Assembly: GCA_029959085.1 (NCBI GenBank)
Contig: JARWIR010000094.1
Coordinates: 992,001 to 1,056,000, forward strand
DNA: 64,000 nucleotides
Direction: 5' to 3'
DNA from: Nemophila menziesii
Taxonomy: Eukaryota > Streptophyta > Magnoliopsida > Boraginales > Hydrophyllaceae
Positions 1 through 12,304 of this stretch are shown here, piece by piece. How positions within the stretch are numbered: position 1 is the first letter of the stretch; every line of letters starts with the position of its first letter. The position numbers were made by a program, and so were the translations under genes. The notes below the pieces were generated by a model. It searched no databases. It saw only the letters and a program-made list of their open reading frames with translations, and was not told the origin of the DNA.

Positions 1-662
1 TCTAACCTCCCCTTTCTCGCACGTGAAAACCAGGTCTTGCCATGAGCTTCCGTGAGACGATAGCATAATACTGGTTTCAAACACAAGGTATATTTGATTA
101 CAAACTTTATTATCCCATTTCTATATAACTTATGCTGATGATACGTATTGTTTAGTCAAATGTGCGAGCTTATTATCAAACTTTTCTTGATGATAAAACT
201 CAAATATCAGTTGATAAGAAGATCAAGGGTTATGGTCCATTGCTAAAAGACAAGGAAGTGATATTATGAATACGTAGGGCATCAGATTCTAATTCAAGAG
301 ATTCGGTGGGATGTAGACGATTTTGGAAGTGACGAGATGAAATATTTAGAGAACAACTTTCTTGGGAGGCTCCTGGAATGTTAATAGAACAAGAAACAAG
401 AATACGAGGACAGTGCATACAAAATACCGCATCTTGGCTTTAGAAAATTATTGAGTTGCTTTGTTTTGTCAATTTTTGAACTCCTAGTCTAATTTTTTAG
501 TTGCTTTGTTTTGTCAATTTTTGTACTGCTAATTTTTGTAATGCTAGTCTTTTCTAATAATCATTAGTATTTTTGTAATAATTAGTAGTAATTTCAATTC
601 AATTTCTTTTCTTTTTGTTATTTCCCTTATTTGAACGTATTCGTCAAGCAAAATTCCAAAAA

Positions 663-895
663 CTCAATGAATTTTCTCGATACTCGGAAAAGTTATTGTA
701 CGTATGAAGCATACAATCATACTCAGTACGAGGATACTCAGTCTAGTAACTCAATAAAAAAATTTAAACACTTAGTAACTTTTTCCGTTACTGAGCACTT
801 TTTCCTATACTCAGTATCTTTTTCCATACTCAATACTTCATACTAGTAACGTTTTTCACACTCGGAACGCCATACTCAGAACTTTTTCAGGCGGT
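663..895 (+). repeat. Degenerate TACTCAGTA motif cluster
   Basis: About ten irregularly spaced copies of TACTCRG/TACTCAGTA, often followed by CTTTTTCC, lie in about 230 bp. The same cluster sits at the same place in every unit. U6 has an extra 17-bp repeat of it near 48270. It is probably a decayed minisatellite. It creates short ORFs that are not credible genes. Confidence 0.6.
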
Positions 896-1340
896 GGTCG
901 GCGATGGTTGGTGGTTGTGGTCGGTGCTGAAAATTCTTGATAGTTAATGAAGGAGGAGAGAGAAAAAAGGATATAGAAGGAGAGAGATTAATGGTAATAG
1001 AAGAGAAAAAAGAATGAGAGGGTTCATTTGTGGCACCAAGATAGTCTCCAAGACCGAATTCACCCTACGATTTTTAGGACCAAAATTATAATTGTGTTTT
1101 AATTTCTTTGTAGTTTTATATAATAAAATACAAATTTTTATATGTAATTTCATCAGAGACAAGACATTGGATCTTGGGTCGTTTAACTTCATCTGCTCTA
1201 TCAAACTTTTTAAATTTATTTTATCACGTTATAATTTATTTTATTTGTATATTTTTTTAAATATTAAAATATAGATTATGTTGTAATATAGGGAATTATA
1301 ACATAATTAATTTATATGAATTTAATATACAAACAACTTA

Positions 1341-1546
1341 GGGCCCATTTGGAAGTGTTTATTTTAGAGTAAAAAAACGCTTCTAGAATAAAAATTTAAA
1401 TTTGAAAAAATTAATTTAAATCTAAAATCACTTTAAGTGTTTTTTTAAGAAGCACCAACTCATAAAGTGATTTTAAGAGTTTAAAACACTTTAAAAGTTC
1501 GTGAAGCACTTTTAAGTACTTTTTTAAATAAGCATTTCCAAACAAT
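1341..1546 (+). mobile_element. MITE inside the satellite unit
   Basis: A 206-bp element with imperfect terminal inverted repeats: left CATTTGGAAGTGTTTATTTT, right (reverse complement) TGTTTGGAAATGCTTATTTA. It is flanked by AACTTA on both sides (1335-1340 and 1547-1552), a likely target-site duplication. The inside is rich in inverted ACTTTAAAAG-type words. Equivalents are at 5402-5607, 9463-9668, 44814-45010, 48908-49112, 53500-53705, 57575-57780 and 61650-61855. A related element lies at 16046 and 31125. No coding capacity. Confidence 0.7.
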
Positions 1547-2553
1547 AACTTATATTACATTTTTATTATAATATAGAGACCGACTTTATTTTTTAAATCG
1601 TGGTTATTATTTAATATTATGAAATTATATTAAGCGTATTTTACTCCTATTTGTTGATGTTAAGTATCCGTTATCAAGGGTAGTTTAGGAGTTTTATTTA
1701 GTGAAGGTTCTAATATTCAAAACAGCCTGGTATGGGAAAATTCTATATATAGTCCGTGAGTTATATCCTTTTTTATGGCCTTTTAGTATCGCCTAGGGTG
1801 TGATAAAAATATGATAATAAAATACGGATAAACGATGCACTAACAACCTAGACTAATCACGTTACTCACGTCATGTATCACATGTTGTATGCAAGTTTTA
1901 ACGATAAGTCAGATGCAGTCTCATGGACTTAGTGTGTTATACGAATCACGTCTCACCATTATTGAAATGTGGTTTAGCAATTGATTTATTAAAACAACAT
2001 TACTAATCATCAATATCTAATTTTGACTAGAAAATATTATATTTAACTATTATAATTAATAACCTATATATTTAAAGCATGTTCCAATACTATAGCGAGT
2101 GTATCCATTTGATAAACCATCTAATTATAAAATTAAAGCATTTAAACAATTTTATCAACTAGTAATTTACAAAAATTTGAATTCAAATTCTACATATAAC
2201 TGATAGTTTACTATATATAATAAATATATTAAGCAAATAAAGAAAGTAAAATCTTAATAAGCAAAGATGAAAAACATCTAAATCAAGTTTTACTAGTATT
2301 AATATCATTTTAAATATATATTAATTCAAATAAGGTAAAGTATCAAAATTCAACAAATTATATAAGAACAAAAAACTAATTACACCTCTTTGTATGAATA
2401 ATAAATTATAAACCATAATTACTATATATTTTTTGACTATGTTAACTATATAAAATATGTTTTAATAAAAAACGAATAACTCAAAATTTATTCAATTAAC
2501 CAAAAGATAGAAAAATAAAATAATCTATATAAAATTGCCGCCTCTCCCTTCCT

Positions 2554-2587
2554 AACCCTAGCTTCCACATTTTCTTGTCTATAAATA
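2554..2587 (+). promoter_or_regulatory. Telo-box + TATA core promoter, U1
   Basis: AACCCTAG at 2554-2561 and TATAAATA at 2580-2587 lie in a C-rich island (GCCGCCTCTCCCTTCC) that stands out from the AT-rich surroundings. They are followed by a 5'-UTR-like CA-rich leader. Telo-box plus TATA is a known arrangement in plant promoters of translation-related genes. Activity is inferred. Confidence 0.6.
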
Positions 2588-2890
2588 ACAAATTACACAC
2601 ACAAAAACATCATCAAATTGTAATATTTTGTATCATTATTTTGTAATGATTGATAGAATGTGTCCGTTCTCAAAGATTCTTCTTTCTCTGTCGATCTTTT
2701 CATTTTCATGTCAAGTGTATTTTTCTTTCAGAGATCGTTGACCATTCCATTTCAATCAAATATTCTTTCACAGATTAATATTTTTATTAATTTTTTATCA
2801 TCTTGTCATTCTAATAGATGAGGGACATGTATAGTAATGTGTCATGTCTGTAAAATTAAATGTTTAATGGTATTTATGTATAAATTTCAG

Positions 2891-3225
2891 ATAAGATAGA
2901 GACAAAAGAAGTGTTTAGTACCTTCCATGAAGAAGCATCTACTTGTGTACAAGCTAACATTTCACTTCGATTTAACGATGATTTGAGTAGAAACAATACG
3001 GAGAAGATGAACATTAACACAGTGCTCAAATCAATAGCTTATTGCTTCTCCTTTATAATGTATTTACTCTATTTTTGTACTTTGGATGTTTCTAAAGGCT
3101 GGTACTTGATTGATTTTGTATTGTTATTTTCAATATATTTTATCATAACCTTTATTGTGTGTACATTAATTTTAAAATCTCTCTATTTGAACTTGATTCA
3201 AATTATTTCATTTTTTATTTATTGA
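2891..3225 (+). CDS. Unidentified exon-like ORF of the unit, U1
   Basis: Product not recognised. A polypyrimidine-type acceptor (AATTTCAG, ending 2890) is followed by an open frame of 111 codons from 2893. It starts KIETKEVFSTFHEEAST, continues QANISLRFNDDL and NNTEKMNINTVLKS, then becomes strongly hydrophobic and AT-rich from about residue 60, which may be intron sequence. There is no ATG at its start, so it should be a downstream exon of a transcript from the promoter at 2554-2587. An ATG 63 bp after the TATA box (2646) opens a separate 31-codon ORF (MIDRMCPFSKILLSL) ending at 2741. The first 60 or so residues are polar, with codon use unlike the flanks, so this may be a captured exon. A function is not claimed. 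Confidence 0.4.
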
Positions 3226-6200
3226 AATTATTATATTGAAATTTTAGTTAGATATTCATGGCTATCAGTCGTTTAATTTGTAAAAAAATTTACAAAAAAA
3301 TTAAAGCTGGACATATTTCTAGCAAAATTTTATAGTCCTTGACATTTTCCTGTTGTAATTGTTCCTAATTTTTCAATTATGATGTTTAAGTTCTGTATTT
3401 CAAGTTTGTGATAAGTTTGTCCTTTTTTGTTTTTTCATTATATTATACGTGTCATCCTCTTATGACAGAACAGGAGAACAGGAGGACTGTATATTTATTT
3501 ATTAAAATAAATAATCACATAAAATTAACATTAATAATGTAAATGAAAATAAAAAAAGATTTTACATTGTAAGAAAATCGTAAAATGAGTGAGTAAAGTG
3601 TTTCATTTACAAGATAAAGGGCTAAGTGTTAAAAAGTGAATCTTTGTTTCAAGCCAATCTCTTTTTCTTTCCTTGCGTAATTAGGGTAGTTTAGGGGACC
3701 ATGGCCCACCCGAGTTTTGATATTTCATTTTGATCCCTAAAGTTTAATTTTATAAAAAACGATATCTGATATCCTGGTTTTCAGAACTTTCACTTGGTCC
3801 CCCATATTTTAGAGTTAAATCTTAAAGTATTAATTTATTTATTTCTATATAAACTCTTTTTGTTTATATAATTTGTATTATTTTCATTCAATACTTCTTG
3901 CATAATTATGATTTAATATAAATCCACTCCAGGGCACAATAAGATTTTAACAGGTTACAATACCAATTACTCTTTTACCCTTTTTTGTTTTTATTTATGA
4001 TATATATTTATTTGATCAAAAATATATTAAATTCTAATAATTTTTCCTTCTCTCTCATATCTCTAACCTCCCCTTTCTCGCACGTGAAAACCAGGTCTTG
4101 CCATGAGCTTCCGTGAGACGATAGCATAATACTGGTTTCAAACACAAGGTATATTTGATTACAAACTTTATTATCCCATTTCTATATAACTTATGCTGAT
4201 GATACGTATTGTTTAGTCAAATGTGCGAGCTTATTATCAAACTTTTCTTGATGATAAAACTCAAATATCAGTTGATAAGAAGATCAAGGGTTATGGTCCA
4301 TTGCTAAAAGACAAGGAAGTGATATTATGAATACGTAGGGCATCAGATTCTAATTCAAGAGATTCGGTGGGATGTAGACGATTTTGGAAGTGACGAGATG
4401 AAATATTTAGAGAACAACTTTCTTGGGAGGCTCCTGGAATGTTAATAGAACAAGAAACAAGAATACGAGGACAGTGCATACAAAATACCGCATCTTGGCT
4501 TTAGAAAATTATTGAGTTGCTTTGTTTTGTCAATTTTTGAACTCCTAGTCTAATTTTTTAGTTGCTTTGTTTTGTCAATTTTTGTACTGCTAATTTTTGT
4601 AATGCTAGTTTTTTCTAATAATCATTAGTATTTTTGTAATAATTAGTAGTAATTTCAATTCAATTTCTTTTCTTTTTGTTATTTCCCTTATTTGAACGTA
4701 TTCGTCAAGCAAAATTCCAAAAACTCAATGAATTTTCTCGATACTCGGAAAAGTTATTGTACGTATGAAGCATACAATCATACTCAGTACGAGGATACTC
4801 AGTCTAGTAACTCAATAAAAAAATTTAAACACTTAGTAACTTTTTCCGTTACTGAGCACTTTTTCCTATACTCAGTATCTTTTTCCATACTCAATACTTC
4901 ATACTAGTAACGTTTTTCACACTCGGAACGCCATACTCAGAACTTTTTCAGGCGGTGGTCGGCGATGGTTGGTGGTTGTGGTCGGTGCTGAAAATTCTTG
5001 ATAGTTAATGAAGGAGGAGAGAGAAAAAAGGATATAGAAGGAGAGAGATTAATGGTAATAGAAGAGAAAAAAGAATGAGAGGGTTCATTTGTGGCACCAA
5101 GATAGTCTCCAAGACCGAATTCACCCTACGATTTTTAGGACCAAAATTATAATTGTGTTTTAATTTCTTTGTAGTTTTATATAATAAAATACAAATTTTT
5201 ATATGTAATTTCATCAGAGACAAGACATTGGATCTTGGGTCGTTTAACTTCATCTGCTCTATCAAACTTTTTAAATTTATTTTATCACGTTATAATTTAT
5301 TTTATTTGTATATTTTTTTAAATATTAAAATATAGATTATGTTGTAATATAGGGAATTATAACATAATTAATTTATATGAATTTAATATACAAACAACTT
5401 AGGGCCCATTTGTAAGTGTTTATTTTAGAGTAAAAAAACGCTTCTAGAATAAAAATTTAAATTTGAAAAAATTAATTTAAATCTAAAATCACTTTAAGTG
5501 TTTTTTTAAGAAGCACCAACTCATAAAGTGATTTTAAGAGTTTAAAACACTTTAAAAGTTCGTGAAGCACTTTTAAGTACTTTTTTAAATAAGCATTTCC
5601 AAACAATAACTTATATTACATTTTTATTATAATATAGAGACCGACTTTATTTTTTAAATCGTGGTTATTATTTAATATTATGAAATTATATTAAGCGTAT
5701 TTTACTCCTATTTGTTGATGTTAAGTATCCGTTATCAAGGGTAGTTTAGGAGTTTTATTTAGTGAAGGTTCTAATATTCAAAACAGCCTGGTATGGGAAA
5801 ATTCTCTATATAGTCCGTGAGTTATATCCTTTTTTATGGCCTTTTAGTATCGCCTAGGGTGTGATAAAAATACGATAATAAAATACGGATAAACGATGCA
5901 CTAACAACCTAGACTAATCACGTTACTCACGTCATGTATCACATGTTGTATGCAAGTTTTAACGATAAGTCAGATGCAGTCTCATGGACTTAGTGTGTTA
6001 TACAAATCACGTCTCACCATTATTGAAATGTGGTTTAGCAATTGATTTATTAAAACAACATTACTAATCATCAATATCTAATTTTGACTAGAAAATATTA
6101 TATTTAACTATTATAATTAATAACCTATATATTTAAAGCATGTTCCAATACTATAGCGAGTGTATCCATTTGATAAACCATCTAATTATAAAATTAAAGC

Positions 6201-6614
6201 ATTTAAACAATTTTATCAACTAGTAATTTACAAAAATTTGAATTCAAATTCTACATATAACTGATAGTTTACTATATATAATAAATATATTAAGCAAATA
6301 AAGAAAGTAAAATCTTAATAAGCAAAGATGAAAAACATCTAAATCAAGTTTTACTAGTATTAATATCATTTTAAATATATATTAATTCAAATAAGGTAAA
6401 GTATCAAAATTCAACAAATTATATAAGAACAAAAAACTAATTACACCTCTTTGTATGAATAATAAATTATAAACCATAATTACTATATATTTTTTGACTA
6501 TGTTAACTATATAAAATATGTTTTAATAAAAAACGAATAACTCAAAATTTATTCAATTAACCAAAAGATAGAAAAATAAAATAATCTATATAAAATTGCC
6601 GCCTCTCCCTTCCT

Positions 6615-6648
6615 AACCCTAGCTTCCACATTTTCTTGTCTATAAATA
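6615..6648 (+). promoter_or_regulatory. Telo-box + TATA core promoter, U2
   Basis: AACCCTAG 6615-6622 and TATAAATA 6641-6648, identical to U1. Confidence 0.6.
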
Positions 6649-6951
6649 ACAAATTACACACACAAAAACATCATCAAATTGTAATATTTTGTATCATTAT
6701 TTTGTAATGATTGATAGAATGTGTCCGTTCTCAAAGATTCTTCTTTCTCTGTCGATCTTTTCATTTTCATGTCAAGTGTATTTTTCTTTCAGAGATCGTT
6801 GACCATTCCATTTCAATCAAATATTCTTTCACAGATTAATATTTTTATTAATTTTTTATCATCTTGTCATTCTAATAGATGAGGGACATGTATAGTAATG
6901 TGTCATGTCTGTAAAATTAAATGTTTAATGGTATTTATGTATAAATTTCAG

Positions 6952-7286
6952 CTAAGATAGAGACAAAAGAAGTGTTTAGTACCTTCCATGAAGAAGCATC
7001 TACTTGTGTACAAGCTAACATTTCACTTCGATTTAACGATGATTTGAGTAGAAACAATACGGAGAAGATGAACATTAACACAGTGCTCAAATCAATAGCT
7101 TATTGCTTCTCCTTTATAATGTATTTACTCTATTTTTGTACTTTGGATGTTTCTAAAGGCTGGTACTTGATTGATTTTGTATTGTTATTTTCAATATATT
7201 TTATCATAACCTTTATTGTGTGTACATTAATTTTAAAATCTCTCTATTTGAACTTGATTCAAATTATTTCATTTTTTATTTATTGA
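6952..7286 (+). CDS. Unidentified exon-like ORF of the unit, U2
   Basis: Same 111-codon open exon as in U1. The acceptor CAG ends at 6951. The polar part (ETKEVFSTFHEEAST onward) is unchanged and ends at the same TGA. Function unknown. Confidence 0.4.
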
Positions 7287-10200
7287 AATTATTATATTGA
7301 AATTTTAGTTAGATATTCATGGCTATCAGTCGTTTAATTTGTAAAAAAATTTACAAAAAAATTAAAGCTGGACATATTTCTAGCAAAATTTTATAGTCCT
7401 TGACATTTTCCTGTTGTAATTGTTCCTAATTTTTCAATTATGATGTTTAAGTTCTGTATTTCAAGTTTGTGATAAGTTTGTCCTTTTTTGTTTTTTCATT
7501 ATATTATACGTGTCATCCTCTTATGACAGAACAGGAGAACAGGAGGACTGTATATTTATTTATTAAAATAAATAATCACATAAAATTAACATTAATAATG
7601 TAAATGAAAATAAAAAAAGATTTTACATTGTAAGAAAATCGTAAAATGAGTGAGTAAAGTGTTTCATTTACAAGATAAAGGGCTAAGTGTTAAAAAGTGA
7701 ATCTTTGTTTCAAGCCAATCTCTTTTTCTTTCCTTGCGTAATTAGGGTAGTTTAGGGGACCATGGCCCACCCGAGTTTTGATATTTCATTTTGATCCCTA
7801 AAGTTTAATTTTATAAAAAACGATATCTGATATCCTGGTTTTCAGAACTTTCACTTGGTCCCCCATATTTTAGAGTTAAATCTTAAAGTATTAATTTATT
7901 TATTTCTATATAAACTCTTTTTGTTTATATAATTTGTATTATTTTCATTCAATACTTCTTGCATAATTATGATTTAATATAAATCCACTCCAGGGCACAA
8001 TAAGATTTTAACAGGTTACAATACCAATTACTCTTTTACCCTTTTTTGTTTTTATTTATGATATATATTTATTTGATCAAAAATATATTAAATTCTAATA
8101 ATTTTTCCTTCTCTCTCATATCTCTAACCTCCCCTTTCTCGCACGTGAAAACCAGGTCTTGCCATGAGCTTCCGTGAGACGATAGCATAATACTGGTTTC
8201 AAACACAAGGTATATTTGATTACAAACTTTATTATCCCATTTCTATATAACTTATGCTGATGATACGTATTGTTTAGTCAAATGTGCGAGCTTATTATCA
8301 AACTTTTCTTGATGATAAAACTCAAATATCAGTTGATAAGAAGATCAAGGGTTATGGTCCATTGCTAAAAGACAAGGAAGTGATATTATGAATACGTAGG
8401 GCATCAGATTCTAATTCAAGAGATTCGGTGGGATGTAGACGATTTTGGAAGTGACGAGATGAAATATTTAGAGAACAACTTTCTTGGGAGGCTCCTGGAA
8501 TGTTAATAGAACAAGAAACAAGAATACGAGGACAGTGCATACAAAATACCGCATCTTGGCTTTAGAAAATTATTGAGTTGCTTTGTTTTGTCAATTTTTG
8601 AACTCCTAGTCTAATTTTTTAGTTACTTTGTTTTGTCAATTTTTGTACTGCTAATTTTTGTAATGCTAGTCTTTTCTAATAATCATTAGTATTTTTGTAA
8701 TAATTAGTAGTAATTTCAATTCAATTTCTTTTCTTTTTGTTATTTCCCTTATTTGAACGTATTCGTCAAGCAAAATTCCAAAAACTCAATGAATTTTCTC
8801 GATACTCGGAAAAGTTATTGTACGTATGAAGCATACAATCATACTCAGTACGAGGATACTCAGTCTAGTAACTCAATAAAAAAATTTAAACACTTAGTAA
8901 CTTTTTCCGTTACTGAGCACTTTTTCCTATACTCAGTATCTTTTTCCATACTCAATACTTCATACTAGTAACGTTTTTCACACTCGGAACGCCATACTCA
9001 GAACTTTTTCAGGCGGTGGTCGGCGATGGTTGGTGGTTGTGGTCGGTGCTGAAAATTCTTGATAGTTAATGAAGGAGGAGAGAGAAAAAAGGATATTGAA
9101 GGAGAGAGATTAATGGTAATAGAAGAGAAAAAAGAATGAGAGGGTTCATTTGTGGCACCAAGATAGTCTCCAAGACCGAATTCACCCTACGATTTTTAGG
9201 ACCAAAATTATAATTGTGTTTTAATTTCTTTGTAGTTTTATATAATAAAATACAAATTTTTATATGTAATTTCATCAGAGACAAGACATTGGATCTTGGG
9301 TCGTTTAACTTCATCTGCTCTATCAAACTTTTTAAATTTATTTTATCACGTTATAATTTATTTTATTTGTATATTTTTTTAAATATTAAAATATAGATTA
9401 TGTTGTAATATAGGGAATTATAACATAATTAATTTATATGAATTTAATATACAAACAACTTAGGGCCCATTTGGAAGTGTTTATTTTAGAGTAAAAAAAC
9501 GCTTCTAGAATAAAAATTTAAATTTGAAAAAATTATTTTAAATCTAAAATCACTTTAAGTGTTTTTTTAAGAAGCACCAACTCATAAAGTGATTTTAAGA
9601 GTTTAAAACACTTTAAAAGTTCGTGAAGCACTTTTAAGTACTTTTTTAAAAAAACATTTCCAAACAATAACTTATATTACATTTTTATTATAGTAGAGAG
9701 ACCGACTTTATTTTTTAAATCGTGGTTATTATTTAATATTATGAAATTATATTAAGAAAAAGCCTGGTATGGGAAAATTCTCTATATAGTCCGTGAGTTA
9801 TATCCTTTTGTATGGACTTTTAGTATCGCCTAGGGAGTGATAAAAATATGATAATAAAATACGGATAAACGATGCACTAACAACCTAGACTAATCACGTT
9901 ACTCACGTCATGTATCACATGTTGTATGCAAGTTTTAACGATAAGTCAGAGGCAGTCTCAGGGACTTAGTGTGTTATACGAATCACGTCTCACCATTATT
10001 GAAATGTGGTTTAGCAATTGATTTATTAAAACAACATTACTAATCATCAATATCTAATTTTGACAGAAAATATTATATTTAACTATTATAATTAATAACC
10101 TATATATTTAAAGCATGTTCCAATAATATAGCGAGTGTATCCATTTGATAAACCATCTAATTATAAAATTAAAGTATTTAAACAATTTTATCAACTAGTA

Positions 10201-10588
10201 ATTTACAAAAATTTGAATTCAAATTCTTCACATAACTGATAGTTTACTATATATAATAAATATATTAAGCAAATAAAGAAATTAAAATCTTAATAAGCAA
10301 AGATGAAAAACATCTAAATCAAGTTTTACTAGTATTAATATCATTTTAAATATATATTAATTCAAATAAGGTAAAATATCAAAATTCAACAAATTAGATA
10401 AGAACAAAAAACTAATTATACCTCTTTGTATGAATAATAAATTATAAAGCATAATTACTATTTTTTTTTTACTATGTTAACTATATAAAATATGTTTTAA
10501 AATAAAACGAATAACTCAAAATTTATTCAATTAACCAAAAGATAGAAAAATAAAATAATCTATATAAAATTGCCGCCTCTCCCTTCCT

Positions 10589-10622
10589 AACCCTAGCCTC
10601 CACATTTTCTTGTCTATAAATA
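10589..10622 (+). promoter_or_regulatory. Telo-box + TATA core promoter, U3
   Basis: AACCCTAG 10589-10596 and TATAAATA 10615-10622 are kept although the surrounding half-unit has drifted. Confidence 0.55.
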
Positions 10623-10921
10623 ACAAATTACACACACAAAAACATCAACAAATTGTTATATTTTGTATCATTATTTTGTAATGATTGATAGAATGTGTCC
10701 GTTCTCAAAGATGCTTCTTTCTCTGTCGATCTTTTAATTTTCGTGTCAAGTGTATTTTTCTTTTAGAGATCGTTGACCATTCCATTTCAATCAAATATTC
10801 TAACATTTTTATTAATTTTTTATCATCTTGTCATTCTAATAGATGAGGGACATGTATAGTAAAATTAATGTGTCATGTCTGTAAAATAAAATGTTTAATG
10901 GTATTTATGTATAAATTTCAG

Positions 10922-11124
10922 ATAAGATAGAGACAAAAGAAGTGTTTAGTACCTTCCATGAAGAAGCATCTACTTGTGGACAAGCTAACATTTCACTTCG
11001 ATTTAACGATAATTTGAGAAGAAACAACACGGAGAATATGAATATTAACACAGTGTTCAAATCAATAGCTTATTACTTCTCCTTTATAATGAATTTGCTC
11101 TTTCTGTATTTTGGATGTTTCTAA
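10922..11124 (+). pseudogene. Exon-like ORF, shortened in U3
   Basis: Homologue of the U1 exon. The frame is intact through FSTFHEEAST and NNTENMNINTVFKS. It is then shifted by a small deletion near 11100 (TTGCTCTTTCTGTATTTTGG) and stops at 11124. The leader ORF (MIDRMCPFSKMLLSL) is cut by an early TAA as well. Probably decayed. Confidence 0.45.
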
Positions 11125-12093
11125 AGGCTGGTACTTGATTGATTTTGTATTGTTATTTTCAATATATTTTATCATAACCATTATTGTATGTACATTAATT
11201 TTAAAATCTCTCTATTTGAACTTGATTCAAATTATTTCATTTTTTATTTATTGAAATTATTATATTGAAATTTTAGTTAGATATTCATGGTTATCAATAG
11301 TTTAATATGGAAAAAAATTTACAAAAAAATTAAAGCTGGACATATTTCTTGCAAAATTTTATACTTCTTGACATTTGCATTGTCTGTTATAATTGTTCCT
11401 AATTTTTCAATTATGATGTTTAAGTTCTGTATTTCAAGTTTGTGATAAGTTTGTCCTTTTTTTGTTTTTTCATTATATTATACGTGTCATCCTCTTATGA
11501 CAGAACAGGAGGATTTTATTTATTAAAATAAATAATCACATGAAATTAACATTAATAATGTAAATGCAAATAAAAAAAGATTTAACATTGTAAGAAAATA
11601 GTAAAATGAGCAAGTAATGTGTTTCATTTACAAGACAAGGGGCTAAGTTTTAAAAAGTGAATCTTTGCTTCAAGCCAGTCTCTTTTGCTTTCCTTGTGTA
11701 ATTAGGATAGTTTAGGGGACCATGGCCCACCCGAGTTTTGATATTTCATTTTAATCCCTAAACTATAATTTTATGAAAAACAATTTCTGATATCTTGGTT
11801 TTCAGAACATTCACTTAGTCCCCCATTTTCCAGAGTTAAATCTTAAAGTATTAATTTATTTTTGTCTATATAAACTCTTTTTGTTTATATAATTTAATAT
11901 AATTTGTATTATTTTTGTTCAATACTTCTAGCATAATTATGATTTAATATAATTCCACTCCAGGGCATAATAAAATTTTAACAGGTTACAATTCCAATTA
12001 TTCTTTTACCCTTTTTTGTTTTTTATTTCCGATATATATTTATTTGATCAAAAATATTATAAATCCTAATAATTTTTCCTTCTCTCTCATCTC

Positions 12094-12303
12094 TCTAACC
12101 TCCCCTTTCTCGCACGTGAAAACCATGTCTTGCCATGAGCTTTTGTCAGACGATAGCATAATGTTGGTTACAAACATAAGGTATATTTGATTACAAACTT
12201 TATTATCACATTTCTCTGTAACTTATGCTGATTATATGTATTGTTTAGTCAAATGTTCGAGCTTATTATAAAAAATTTCTTGATGAGCAAACTCAAATAT
12301 CAT
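12094..12303 (+). repeat. Macrosatellite unit U4, truncated after 210 bp
   Basis: Starts like the other units and follows them, with about ten differences, up to ACTCAAATATCA, where the sequence switches abruptly to the inserted block (TTGGGTGAACTG). This is the left breakpoint of the array. Confidence 0.95.
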
Positions 12304-12304
12304 G

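Larger units (their letters stand above)
1..4061 (+). repeat. Macrosatellite unit U1 (4,061 bp)
   Basis: First full unit of a head-to-tail tandem array. The phase is arbitrary and set here at the motif TCTAACCTCCCC, which recurs at 4062, 8123, 12094, 47538, 52210, 56285 and 60360. U1 and U2 differ at only a handful of positions (for example ttggaag against ttgtaag in the MITE). In order the unit holds a TACTCA-rich stretch, a MITE, AT-rich DNA, a promoter, an exon-like ORF and an AT-rich tail. Nothing else gene-like was seen. Confidence 0.97.
4062..8122 (+). repeat. Macrosatellite unit U2 (4,061 bp)
   Basis: Same length as U1 and nearly identical to it throughout, which implies very recent duplication or conversion. 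Differences are scattered single bases, for example the base after the exon acceptor (GCTAAG instead of GATAAG). Confidence 0.97.
8123..12093 (+). repeat. Macrosatellite unit U3 (3,971 bp, half diverged)
   Basis: The first 1.5 kb is almost identical to U1/U2. From about 9,530 onward differences become frequent. There is a deletion of about 84 bp near 9757 (the segment starting GCGTATTTTACTCC in other units is missing) and several further indels around 10800, 11380 and 11510. The change in divergence inside one unit suggests a conversion or crossover boundary. Confidence 0.95.

Noticed and set aside
230..418. 62-codon minus-strand ORF (ends SLSFSNGP)
   Set aside because: Present in most units but without start context or family features. 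Substitutions between units do not favour silent changes.
631..846. 71-codon plus-strand ORF repeated in several units
   Set aside because: Lies across the TACTCA motif cluster. It is conserved only because the units are nearly identical, and is broken in U5-U9.
944..1204. 86-91-codon minus-strand ORF repeated in all units
   Set aside because: Hydrophobic Leu/Ser-rich reading of a GA-rich tract with no promoter, splice site or recognisable domain. Persistence follows from unit identity.
1..12303. CRISPR array or prokaryotic repeats
   Set aside because: The repeat unit is about 4 kb, with no short repeat/spacer pattern, and the context is plant nuclear DNA.
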